Shown here: positions 1-7,490 of the stretch, piece by piece | Layout: every line of letters begins with the position of its first letter | How positions within the stretch are numbered: the stretch's first letter is position 1 | Assembly (NCBI GenBank): GCA_019748195.1 | Contig: JAIEPW010000118.1 | Location: forward strand, 1 to 39,602 | Reading direction: 5' to 3' | DNA: 39,602 nt | Source: Bryobacteraceae bacterium | GTDB taxonomy: Bacteria > Acidobacteriota > Terriglobia > Bryobacterales > Bryobacteraceae | The notes under the pieces: model-generated | What the model was told of the DNA's origin: nothing | Database searches by the model: none | The model's input: only the letters and a program-made list of their open reading frames with translations | Translations under genes and position numbers: made by a program

Positions 1-20
1 CGCAACCTATGGAGGCTGTG

Positions 21-245
21 ATGCGATCCATAATGCGGTTCCTCGCCCCGGCTTCAATCGTCGCTGCTGGAGCGATGCTCATCGGGTTGCCCTCGTCCGC
101 TTCGCCGGACCTTGCCAAGAAGGAACGGCGCGACTGCACGTACTGCCATACCACGAAGACCTCGCGCGAATTGAACGAAGCCGGGAAGTACTACAAAAAG
201 CACAAGACGTTGGAAGGATACGAGCAAGGCAAGAAGAAGACCTGA
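21..245 (+). CDS. small exported monohaem cytochrome c-like protein
   Basis: The protein is 74 residues long from the ATG at 21, which has a GGAGG ribosome site at 11-15. An in-frame ATG at 9 overlaps that site and is less likely. A hydrophobic stretch near residues 5-25 followed by an Ala/Ser-rich site looks like a signal peptide. A single CTYCH haem-binding motif follows, then a Lys-rich tail. This suggests a periplasmic covalent c-type haem protein, possibly a small electron carrier. There is no other recognisable domain, and no Met ligand can be assigned with certainty. The partner is unknown; the next gene begins about 20 bases downstream on the same strand. Confidence 0.6.
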   Translation: MRSIMRFLAPASIVAAGAMLIGLPSSASPDLAKKERRDCTYCHTTKTSRELNEAGKYYKKHKTLEGYEQGKKKT

Positions 246-267
246 CTACGCCCTGGTAAAATGGGAC

Positions 268-1272
268 TTGGACCCGTTCGTCCCGTTTTTCCGTAACGCC
301 CACTTGGCGACCATCGCCGGGAACTTCTGGTCTCGCCCCGGTTCCGAAGACACCCATCCCCTCGAACCCGTCATCTACGACACCGGCCCCGGCGTCCGAG
401 TCCTGGTCCACCGCCAAAAAACCAGGCTGAGCCAACCGCGCGGACACCTGGTCATCATCCATGGCTTGGAGGGCTCCAGTTCGTCGGGCTACGTGCGGTC
501 GCTGTCCCACGACGCGCTGCACGCCGGGTTTCATATCCACCGCTTCAACATGCGCAGTTGTGGCGGCACGTTGGATCTGGCGTTGTCGAACTACCATTCG
601 GGTCAGACTGGGGACGTCCTGGCGGTGATCCGTAAGATCCGCGAAACCAGCCATTTGCCCATCTTTCTCACAGGTTTTTCCTTAGGCGGCAACGTGACCC
701 TGAAGCTCGCCGGAGAGCTGGGCGATCTCGGTCCGCAATTGCTTTCCGGCGTATGCGCGGTTTCCACCCCCATCGATCTCGATGCATGCGCCCGCCGCAT
801 CGATCATCCTTCCAACCTCGTGTACCAGCGGCGGTTCCTGATCGCGCTGAAGCGGAGAATCCGCGAACGGCACCTGCAAGCGCCCGATCAGTACACTTTG
901 GAGCATCTGCCCAAGGTACGTAGTATCTATGACTTCGACGATTTTTATACCGCAAGGCTTTTCGACTTCGGACGGGCGGCCGACTACTACCGGACGCAAT
1001 CGGCGCGAAACTTCCTGGACCGCATCCGCGTGCCGGCACTGATCATTCAAGCTAAGGACGACCCCATGATCCCGTTTGAAGTCTATGACTTGCCTGTGTT
1101 TCGCGAAAATCCGGCTTTAACTCTGCTGACGACCGATCACGGAGGCCACGTGGGCTTCATCGCACGAAGCCGGCCGCGCTTCTGGATCGACCGCGTGGTG
1201 CTTCGCTGGATGGGAGAGCGGCTCACGCAACTTACCGGGAACACGCAGCCTTCCGCATCCGTTTCCCTGTAA
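268..1272 (+). CDS. YheT-family alpha/beta hydrolase
   Basis: This 334-residue protein has the usual length of the YheT/ABHD1-3 hydrolase family. The N-terminus (PFFRNAHLATIAG, about residues 6-18) matches the family's opening motif, which supports the TTG start at 268; the nearby ATG at 261 is in another frame and hits a stop quickly. HG at 65-66 fits the oxyanion-hole region. The nucleophile elbow GFSLGG puts Ser at 138, Asp264 or 265 follows in QAKDDP, and His294 lies in DHGGHVGF, completing a catalytic triad. The substrate is unknown; relatives are esterases or lipases acting on lipids or small esters. There is no signal peptide, so it is probably cytoplasmic. Confidence 0.85.
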   Translation: MDPFVPFFRNAHLATIAGNFWSRPGSEDTHPLEPVIYDTGPGVRVLVHRQKTRLSQPRGHLVIIHGLEGSSSSGYVRSLSHDALHAGFHIHRFNMRSCGGTLDLALSNYHSGQTGDVLAVIRKIRETSHLPIFLTGFSLGGNVTLKLAGELGDLGPQLLSGVCAVSTPIDLDACARRIDHPSNLVYQRRFLIALKRRIRERHLQAPDQYTLEHLPKVRSIYDFDDFYTARLFDFGRAADYYRTQSARNFLDRIRVPALIIQAKDDPMIPFEVYDLPVFRENPALTLLTTDHGGHVGFIARSRPRFWIDRVVLRWMGERLTQLTGNTQPSASVSL

Positions 1273-1312
1273 GGAAGACGCCGCTAAGCCCGTCTCTATT
1301 CTTCAACACCCT

Positions 1313-2554
1313 GTGAAGTCCACCGCATCATTTTGGGAATCCGCGATGGTTGCGGCAGACTCGCTGCGATCGAGCAAGCTGCGAAGCTTTCTCACGCTGC
1401 TGGGGATCATTCTGGCCACGGCCACGCTGATCGCGGTCATGGCGGTGATCAACGGCATGAACCTTTATGTGGCGGAGACGGTGTCGACCATGGGCTCCGA
1501 GGGTTTCCGCGTGGTGCGGATGGCGTTTGTCGGCGAGTTCGATCCCAAGAAGTTCGTGGAGTGGAATCGCAAGAACCCGCAACTCACGCTGGACGAATTC
1601 GAGTTCCTGAAGGCGAACGTGAAACTTTCGCGCGAGCTGGCGGTGTCGGCGTCGCGCCGCAGCAGCGTATCCTCGGGACGCGAAACGATCGAGGAAGTGA
1701 CGCTGACAGGGACCAGCCCTAACTTCCACCTGGTGGAGAACGTGCAGATCGCGCAAGGCCGTTTCTTCACCCAGGTGGAGGATCACAAAAAGATCGAAGT
1801 GGCGTTCATCGGCAATGACCTGAAGGAGCGGTTCTTTCCGAGCACGGATGCGGCGGGCAAAACGGTGGATATCGCGGGGCGGCCGTTTACCGTGGTGGGC
1901 GTGGCCAAGGCGCGGGGCAGCGCCTTTGGACAGTCGCAGGACAACTTCGTGTACATTCCCGCGGGCACGTACTTCAAGATGTACGGCGCCCGGCGCGGCA
2001 TGGCGTTCCTGGCGCTGGCGAGGGATCAAAGCGTGCTGGAACAGGCGCAGGATGAGGTCCGAAGTCTGCTGCGCGCATACCGCCACCTGGGTCCCGGACG
2101 CGAGGACAACTTCACGATCCTGAATTCGGAAGCCCTGGCCAATGCGTGGAAGCAGCTCACGGGAACGATTGCCGGAGCCGCCATCGCCATTGTCAGCGTG
2201 TTCATGGTGGTGGGCGGCGTGGTGATCATGAACATCATGCTGGCGGTGGTGACGGAGCGCACGCGCGAGATCGGCATCCGCAAGGCTGCCGGCGCGCGGC
2301 GGGTGGACATCCTGCGGCAGTTCCTGGTGGAATCCTCGATGTTGTCCGGCGCCGGTGGCGTGATCGGTGTGCTGATCGCGACGCTCCTCGCGGTGCTGGT
2401 GCGCAATTTCACGCCCGTGCCCATGCAGGTGCCGCTGGCGGCGGTGGTGGTCGCGGTGGGCGTCTCCACGGCGGTGGGTTTGTTCTTCGGCATCTACCCG
2501 GCGCGGCGCGCCTCGCGCCTGGACCCGATCGAAGCGCTGAGGTTTGAGACATGA
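1313..2554 (+). CDS. MacB/FtsX-type ABC transporter permease (first of pair)
   Basis: The 413-residue membrane protein has one N-terminal transmembrane helix (about residues 25-46), a large periplasmic MacB-type domain (about 50-270) and a C-terminal FtsX domain with three helices. The conserved cytoplasmic sequence TERTREIGIRKAAGA lies after the second helix. The start is GTG at 1313; an ATG at 1346 is an alternative. It overlaps the next permease by four bases (ATGA), so the two are translated together and probably form a heterodimer. MacB-type transporters do not move substrate through the membrane but work as mechanotransmission devices driven by an ATPase. No ATPase gene lies next to the pair. 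Confidence 0.9.
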   Translation: MKSTASFWESAMVAADSLRSSKLRSFLTLLGIILATATLIAVMAVINGMNLYVAETVSTMGSEGFRVVRMAFVGEFDPKKFVEWNRKNPQLTLDEFEFLKANVKLSRELAVSASRRSSVSSGRETIEEVTLTGTSPNFHLVENVQIAQGRFFTQVEDHKKIEVAFIGNDLKERFFPSTDAAGKTVDIAGRPFTVVGVAKARGSAFGQSQDNFVYIPAGTYFKMYGARRGMAFLALARDQSVLEQAQDEVRSLLRAYRHLGPGREDNFTILNSEALANAWKQLTGTIAGAAIAIVSVFMVVGGVVIMNIMLAVVTERTREIGIRKAAGARRVDILRQFLVESSMLSGAGGVIGVLIATLLAVLVRNFTPVPMQVPLAAVVVAVGVSTAVGLFFGIYPARRASRLDPIEALRFET

Positions 2555-3849
2555 TCGTCGACCTGGCCCAGAGGACCGGTCGGGAAGGCGGTTCGGCGTG
2601 GCGGCTGCGGTCCCTGCTGGCCAGCGTTCAACTCGCCCTGGATACGGTGCGCCAGCACAAGATGCGCGCATTCCTGACGGTGCTCGGGGTGATCATCGGC
2701 ACGGGCACCATCATGGGGGTCGGCTCGATCATGGCGGGCCTGGACGGAGCCATCACCAGCATCCTGCGCAGCTTCGGCACCGATACGGTGATCGTATTCA
2801 AGTTCCCCATGGGACCGCGGATGGGAAATCTTTCCGCCGAGGAACGGCAGCGCAAGCCGCTGACGCTGGAGAACGCCATCGCGATCGCGGAGCGGTGTCC
2901 CTCGGTGCGCCACGTGAGCCCCTATCTGTTTCCCCCGCGCGCCTTCGGCCCGAACGTCAACAAAGTCCGCTACCAGGGCAATGACTTGTTCAGCATCAAC
3001 CTGGGCGGAACGGAGCCCGGCTACGCCGAAGGCGGCCAGGCCGAGATGCTGTTTGGACGGTTCTTCAGTGACGGCGAGAATCGCCATCGCGTGCCGGTGA
3101 CGGTAATCGGCGAGGACGTGTACAAGGCGCTGCTGAGCGGCCGCGATCCGCTGGGAAAAAGCATCGACGTCAACGGCCATCAGTTCGAGGTGATCGGGGT
3201 GATGAAGCGGCCCGCGAATTCGTTCCCCGGCCAGCAGGATCTTCGCGTGCTGCTGCCGTACTTCACGATGCGTAAGTTCTATCCCAAGGCCGACGAGCAC
3301 ATGCTGGTGGTGGTGGCGCACGAGGGCAGGATGGCGGCCGCGATGGATGAGGTGCGGGCCGTGTTGCGGATGGAACGCCGGGTTCCGCTGTCCGCGCCGG
3401 ATAACTTCGCGATGTCCACCGCCGAACAGATGGTGGAGCAGTTCCGCTCCATCACCGCGATGACCGCGCTGGTGATGGTGGTGATGAGCTCCATCGGTCT
3501 GCTGGTGGGCGGCATCGGCGTGATGAACATCATGCTGGTGTCGGTGACGGAGCGAACGCGCGAGATCGGCATCCGCAAGGCGATCGGCGCCCGCCGGATC
3601 GATATCGTCGTGCAGTTCCTGACCGAAGCCGTGGTGTTGACCGGAATCGGAGGGCTGCTGGGGATGCTCTTCGGCTACCTCGTGTCCCTTGGTGCGCGGC
3701 TCGCCTTCCCGGAACTGCCGACATCGGTTCCCCTCTGGGCGGCGGCCGCGGGTGTGTTGATGAGCGTCGCCGTGGGCTTGTTTTTCGGGCTTTGGCCGGC
3801 GAACAAGGCCGCGCGGTTGGATCCCGTGGACGCGCTGAGATACGAGTAG
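2551..3849 (+). CDS. MacB/FtsX-type ABC transporter permease (second of pair)
   Basis: The 432-residue protein has the same layout as its upstream partner: an N-terminal helix around residues 40-62, a periplasmic MacB_PCD domain, then three C-terminal helices with TERTREIGIRKAIGA between the second and third helices overall. Its ATG overlaps the previous stop (ATGA at 2551-2554). The extended N-terminus before the first helix (about 38 residues) is longer than in the partner. The pair is probably an export or envelope-stress device needing a MacB-like ATPase encoded elsewhere. The substrate cannot be told from sequence. Confidence 0.9.
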   Translation: MIVDLAQRTGREGGSAWRLRSLLASVQLALDTVRQHKMRAFLTVLGVIIGTGTIMGVGSIMAGLDGAITSILRSFGTDTVIVFKFPMGPRMGNLSAEERQRKPLTLENAIAIAERCPSVRHVSPYLFPPRAFGPNVNKVRYQGNDLFSINLGGTEPGYAEGGQAEMLFGRFFSDGENRHRVPVTVIGEDVYKALLSGRDPLGKSIDVNGHQFEVIGVMKRPANSFPGQQDLRVLLPYFTMRKFYPKADEHMLVVVAHEGRMAAAMDEVRAVLRMERRVPLSAPDNFAMSTAEQMVEQFRSITAMTALVMVVMSSIGLLVGGIGVMNIMLVSVTERTREIGIRKAIGARRIDIVVQFLTEAVVLTGIGGLLGMLFGYLVSLGARLAFPELPTSVPLWAAAAGVLMSVAVGLFFGLWPANKAARLDPVDALRYE

Positions 3850-3884
3850 GCTCGCCCGGAACCGGGAACGTGTAGGATGAAGCG

Positions 3885-4850
3885 ATGCCTCTGTTGCGGT
3901 TGGCTTGCGCTTGTTTCCTCGCGGTCGGTTTCGCCGCCGCCACGGATGCCGACGGAGACGGCCTGGACGACGCGCTGGAGCAGCAATTGCTCGAACGCTT
4001 CCAACCTACCTTGTTTGTCAGCGCCACCGACTGCGATGGTCTCCCGGCCGAGATGACGCCGGGGCTGGGCGAACCGGTGGTGGCGGCGCGAAACGGCACC
4101 CTCTACGGGCACGTGATCCGCAATGGAGCGCGGATCGAGGTCCGCTATTTTCACCTGTGGGGTCGGGACTGCGGCCGATTCGGCCATGCGCTGGATGCCG
4201 AGCACATCGCCGGATTGTTGGAGGCGGATCATCCCGATGCTCCCGCTGGAGAATGGAAGGCAATCGCCTGGTATGCCGGCGCGCATGAAGACACGATGTG
4301 CGAATTGAGCACGGCAGCCAAGGCGTCCGTGCTGCGGGCGGAGCATCACGGACCCGCGGTCTGGGTGTCGAACGGGAAGCATGCGTCCTACTTCGATCCC
4401 AAGCACTGCGCGGCAGGCTGCGGAGGCGACGTTTGCCATTCCAACCGGCGGTTGCGAAGCCCGGCGATCGTCAACCTGGGCGAAGCCGGAAAACCACTGA
4501 ATGGAACCGCGTGGCTTCAATATTCCAAGTGGCCCCTGGCGGTGAAGCTGCGGCCCGATTTCACCGCGGAACTGCTGGCGCAACTGGAACCGAGGAGCCT
4601 GGTGGCGGCGAGGCGGAAATCACCCGCGATGCAGGGCGTGGTTCAGGTGAGCAACACGACCATGAACGCGCTCGATGCAAGCGGCCGCAAGACCGGGAAC
4701 GCACTGGATAGGAGCGCCTCGAACACCGCGGCGGCGGTGGCGGACGCCACGGAACGCACCGGCAGCGCGGTGGAGAGGAGCGCCGCCGCCACAGGCCGGT
4801 CGCTGGACCGGGCGGCCAGGAGCGTTCGCCGGTTTTTCGGCGGGAAGTAA
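3885..4850 (+). CDS. secreted Vps62-like protein with 11-residue-repeat tail
   Basis: The 321-residue protein starts with a signal peptide (residues 1 to about 19). Directly after it comes DADGDGLDDALEQ, a calcium-binding thrombospondin-type-3-like loop. The middle (about 40-240) resembles Vps62-type proteins, with motifs such as FHLWGRDCGRFGH and GKHASYFDPKHC, and has several cysteines (50, 96, 139, 175, 179, 184) suited to disulfides in an exported protein. The tail from residue 259 to 313 is five tandem 11-residue units, each starting with Thr, and is predicted to be one long amphipathic helix. The protein ends with a basic RRFFGGK. The function is not known; the family assignment rests on a by-eye match and is tentative. 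Confidence 0.65.
   Translation: MPLLRLACACFLAVGFAAATDADGDGLDDALEQQLLERFQPTLFVSATDCDGLPAEMTPGLGEPVVAARNGTLYGHVIRNGARIEVRYFHLWGRDCGRFGHALDAEHIAGLLEADHPDAPAGEWKAIAWYAGAHEDTMCELSTAAKASVLRAEHHGPAVWVSNGKHASYFDPKHCAAGCGGDVCHSNRRLRSPAIVNLGEAGKPLNGTAWLQYSKWPLAVKLRPDFTAELLAQLEPRSLVAARRKSPAMQGVVQVSNTTMNALDASGRKTGNALDRSASNTAAAVADATERTGSAVERSAAATGRSLDRAARSVRRFFGGK
4659..4823 (+). repeat. five in-frame 33-base (11-residue) repeats
   Basis: The coding repeat covers residues 259-313 of the Vps62-like protein. The five units are TMNALDASGRK, TGNALDRSASN, TAAAVADATER, TGSAVERSAAA and TGRSLDRAARS. Position 1 is always Thr, position 5 is Leu or Val, and acidic and basic residues recur at fixed places. An 11-residue period equals three helical turns and gives an amphipathic helix with little supercoil, as in LEA group 3 proteins and lipid-binding apolipoproteins. 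Confidence 0.85.
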
Positions 4851-4865
4851 GCTCCGGGGCTTGCC

Positions 4866-4885
4866 GTGCCAGTTCGCCCTGCTCC
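4866..4885 (+). repeat. REP-like repeat, divergent copy 0
   Basis: Reads gtgccagttcgccctgctcc, matching 18 of 20 bases of the copy at 5409. It lies just after the stop of the Vps62-like gene and is the leftmost member of the repeat family around the transposase relic. Confidence 0.55.
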
Positions 4886-4903
4886 CGTGCCGGAGACAAA
4901 CGG

Positions 4904-4960
4904 ACGAACGGTGCCGAGCCGACGACGAACGGTGCCCACGAACTGCCCACGAACGGTGCC
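4904..4960 (+). repeat. three short direct repeats acgaacggtgcc
   Basis: The 12-mer acgaacggtgcc occurs at 4904-4915, 4925-4936 and 4949-4960, with spacings of 21 and 24 bases. The last copy runs straight into REP-like copy 1, so the GTGCC end of the 12-mer is the start of the REP-like core. Confidence 0.75.
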
Positions 4961-5040
4961 TGTTCCACCTGCTCCGCTCCTAAAATACTCCGGGGGTAAG
5001 GGGGAGTACCTCCTTCGGGATATGGCTGTTGATTCTAAGA
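4956..5040 (+). repeat. REP-like repeat, copy 1
   Basis: About 85 bases, starting gtgcctgttccacctgctcc. It then has a short inverted pair (tactcc/ggagta) around a G-rich loop containing ggggtaag, and ends ttgattctaa. It matches copy 2 at 5187-5270 over nearly its whole length. Confidence 0.8.
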
Positions 5041-5186
5041 CCCTAAACTCTCTGCAAGCGCCTGCCAGAAGCCAGAACTGGTCAGAAACGGGCTAAGCAT
5101 TCCGATCCTCTCTTGCCCCGTAACTTATTGATTCGCTGTCACCGCACTCACTTTTCGGAACAGCCGTCCCCTCCCGGTGCCTCCCG

Positions 5187-5270
5187 GTGCCTGTTCCACC
5201 TGCTCCGCTCCGAAAATACTCCGGGGGTAAGGGGGAGTATTCCTTTCGGGTTATCGCCGTTGATTCTAAA
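5187..5270 (+). repeat. REP-like repeat, copy 2
   Basis: A direct copy of the element at 4956-5040, with differences mainly in the segment after the hairpin. It is preceded by a duplicated decamer ctcccggtgc (5171-5190). Between the two copies the sequence carries no gene. Confidence 0.8.
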
Positions 5271-5408
5271 GCGACTCACATTGGCCAGAGACTGCAACCA
5301 GGCTCACTTACCAAGAAAACGGGGTAAGGATTTGGACCCTCACTCCATCCGTAACTTGTTGATCCCCCGTAACCCACCCTCGCCTTTCGGAACAGCCGTC
5401 CCCGCCCC

Positions 5409-5465
5409 GTGCCAGTTCCACCTGCTCCGGACTAAGAACATACCGGGCTAAGAAGCACTATTCCC
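5409..5465 (+). repeat. REP-like repeat, copy 3 (partial), left flank of transposase relic
   Basis: It starts gtgccagttccacctgctcc and keeps a degraded form of the following hairpin segment. It ends a few bases before the ATG of the transposase relic at 5469. The same 20-base core, with one change, recurs inverted at 6143-6162 on the other side of the relic. Confidence 0.75.
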
Positions 5466-5468
5466 TAT

Positions 5469-6121
5469 ATGCCCCGCCCCCTCGAATCGTAGGCCCCGGG
5501 ATCTGGCAACACGTCGTCCAGCGTGGCAACGAAGCCCGCCAGATCTTCTTCGCCGACGCCGATCGCCTCCTCTACCTCGATCTGGTCGCCAAGTTCGCCG
5601 AGCGTTTTCAGACCGAGATCGTTGGTTTCCGCGCCATGACCAACCACGCGCACTTGGATTGTGATCCCCCACCGGCACGAGTCCCTCAGCCGCACTTTCG
5701 GCAACGCACACGGCGATTACGCCCGTTAGCAATCGTTTACGGCAGGTGAAGGGGCACCTGTGGCAAGCCCGATTCTCACTCCTTAGCCGGCCTGGCCTAT
5801 GTGGAGAGGAACCCGGTACGGGCGGGGATTACGGACAAAGCTGAGATCTACACCTGGTCATCGGCCGCAGCGCACTGCGGGTTAGGAGCTTGGGATAAGC
5901 TGGCGGGCGGCGATTTCGGCCAAAAAGGGCATAATCCAAACCGCTGGAAACGGCTGCTGGAGACCCGTGGCGCGCTGGAAGCGCTGGAGGCGCGGATCCG
6001 CGAGGCGACCCGCGACATGGCTGCGGCGGGCCCGGCTGAGTTCCTGGAAACAATGGAGTTCCTGACCGGCCGGCCCGCTCCGCAAGCCACCGAGGAAGCA
6101 GGTCTCGACCCCAAGCGGTGA
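5469..6121 (+). pseudogene. decayed REP-associated tyrosine (Y1) transposase
   Basis: Joined across frames, the translation reads as a REP-associated tyrosine transposase: PRPPRIVGPGIWQHVVQRGN at the start, FRAMTNHAHL with the HUH-type His-x-His pair at 5645-5653, then ESLSRTFGNAHGDYAR, GHLWQARFS and AYVERNPVRAG. One base is missing in the C-run near 5475-5482, one extra base lies at 5657-5660, a stop interrupts at 5727-5729, and further frame changes occur before 5752 and before 5792, where part of the domain also seems lost. The 3' part from 5801 is still open. These enzymes nick and mobilise REP hairpins; this copy cannot make a working protein. REP-like copies flank it on both sides. Confidence 0.85.
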
Positions 6122-6142
6122 TCGGAGCAACCGGCTGATCCG

Positions 6143-6162
6143 GGAACAGGTGGAACTGGCAC
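6143..6162 (-). repeat. REP-like repeat core, inverted copy on right flank
   Basis: The reverse complement reads gtgccagttccacctgttcc, one base different from the core at 5409-5428. Together the two cores bracket the transposase relic as an inverted pair, the usual layout for a REP-associated transposase and its cognate repeats. Confidence 0.8.
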
Positions 6163-6212
6163 GGGGAGGGCGCGGAAGGCGCATCGTGCCGCACGTTTGC
6201 GAACATAGAGTC

Positions 6213-7454
6213 ATGGATCACCCCCGGCGCACCGTGCGCGTGAAACGCGTGGACGAGGTTCAAACTCTGGACGAAATGTTCCGCCATTGCCTGCCCGCCT
6301 TCGGCGGGGGCTACCTGCGGCGGATCTACACCATTCTCGACCGCGCGATCGGTATGGGGTGCCCGCTCACCTTAGCGGTCAGCGGTCCGATCACGGTCTC
6401 CGGCCAGCACCAGGCCTGGCTCATCCCCCTGATCGAGGCAGGCTGGATCGCGTACCTGTCGACCACCGACGCGGTTTGCTATCACGACGGCCATCGCTCG
6501 CTGAACGGGCATCGGGAACCGATCCACGAAGTCCCGATTTTCGGCGACGACGGCGCCCTGCGCGACGAGAAGACCATTCGCGTCACCGACATGGCGTTTG
6601 ATGAAGAGGTGCTGCTGGACCAGGACAAGTTCCTGACGGCGATGCTGAGCCGCCCCGACTTCCAGCGCAGGATGACGGGAACCGAGCTCCGCTACCGGCT
6701 GGGCGAGTTCTACGCTCAGCAGGAAGCGCGTAACGACATCACTCCGGGGTTGCTATCGACCTGCTACCACATGGCGATCCCCATCTTCGTTGGGGCGCCC
6801 GCCGACGGCAGCGTGTTCCTGAACTCGATGAAGCTCTGGGCGATGCGGGAATCGGGCCTGATTCCGGAGTATGGTTTCGATCTGGATCTGCACGCCGAAG
6901 TCTTCGAGGCCTGCGCCTACCACCGCTGGGGCCTGTTCGAGAGTGACGCAAAAGCGCTCGGTACGTTGATACTCGGCGGGGGCGTTCCCAAGAACTACAA
7001 CCTGCAGCCGGAGCCTGCGCTGGGGCAGGTGCTGGGTCTGCCGGAGGTGCGCGGCTACGAGTTCGATGTGCAGATCGTGACCGCTCCGGTCACGGACGGA
7101 TCGCTGTCGTCGTGCCCGCCGGCGGAGGCGGTTACTTGGGGGAAGGTGGACAAAGACACCTACCAGCAATCCACCGAGAGCATGCAGGCCGATTACTCGA
7201 CCGTGATGCCCTTCCTCGTGAAAGCGCTGTTGGACAACCGGAAGCGCTACGAAGAGCGCGCGGCTGAGGCCGGGCTGGAGCAGACGGTGCGCGAGGATGC
7301 TCGCGCCGCGGGCTATCTGCGGTCCCGCGAGGGCTACCGGCTTTTCGAAAAGCGCGAGGCGCTGGTGGAACGGCTGAAGTCAGACCTGGTGTCGAACCGG
7401 GAGTGGCTGATGGATTCCCTGACCTACCCGTCCACTAAACAAGAAAAAAAGTAA
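6213..7454 (+). CDS. deoxyhypusine synthase-like (homospermidine synthase-type) protein
   Basis: The protein has 413 residues from ATG 6213. An in-frame GTG at 6150 lies inside the REP-like repeat and is unlikely. It matches the deoxyhypusine synthase superfamily: TLAVSGPITVSG (about 53-64) near the NAD site, STTDAVCYHD (83-92), and GGGVPKNYNLQPEP (255-268), whose Lys260 aligns with the lysine that carries the aminobutyl intermediate in eukaryotic enzymes. Bacteria lack eIF5A, the classical substrate; characterised bacterial members transfer aminobutyl groups to polyamines or guanidino-amines. The product here, perhaps homospermidine or a related polyamine, is inferred. The C-terminal 90 residues are charged and helical. 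No polyamine gene lies nearby. Confidence 0.8.
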   Translation: MDHPRRTVRVKRVDEVQTLDEMFRHCLPAFGGGYLRRIYTILDRAIGMGCPLTLAVSGPITVSGQHQAWLIPLIEAGWIAYLSTTDAVCYHDGHRSLNGHREPIHEVPIFGDDGALRDEKTIRVTDMAFDEEVLLDQDKFLTAMLSRPDFQRRMTGTELRYRLGEFYAQQEARNDITPGLLSTCYHMAIPIFVGAPADGSVFLNSMKLWAMRESGLIPEYGFDLDLHAEVFEACAYHRWGLFESDAKALGTLILGGGVPKNYNLQPEPALGQVLGLPEVRGYEFDVQIVTAPVTDGSLSSCPPAEAVTWGKVDKDTYQQSTESMQADYSTVMPFLVKALLDNRKRYEERAAEAGLEQTVREDARAAGYLRSREGYRLFEKREALVERLKSDLVSNREWLMDSLTYPSTKQEKK

Positions 7455-7490
7455 GGATCTTCCGCCCGCGCCGTCTCGTACTCAGTACCA

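Noticed and set aside
1328-2671. 447-residue open frame on the minus strand
   Set aside because: It lies over the MacB-like permease, is rich in His and Arg with no recognisable motifs, and is a mirror of GC-rich coding on the other strand.
4904-5270. possible CRISPR array
   Set aside because: The repeats are unevenly spaced, the spacers are themselves repeated, there are no cas genes, and the REP-transposase relic explains them.
4866-5451. short open frames encoding Val-Pro-Pro-Ala-Pro-like peptides
   Set aside because: They come from the REP-like repeats (the translation follows the repeat units) and show no coding pattern.
6150-6212. upstream GTG start for the deoxyhypusine synthase-like gene
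   Set aside because: It begins inside the inverted REP-like repeat, and the extra residues are low-complexity and unlike the family.
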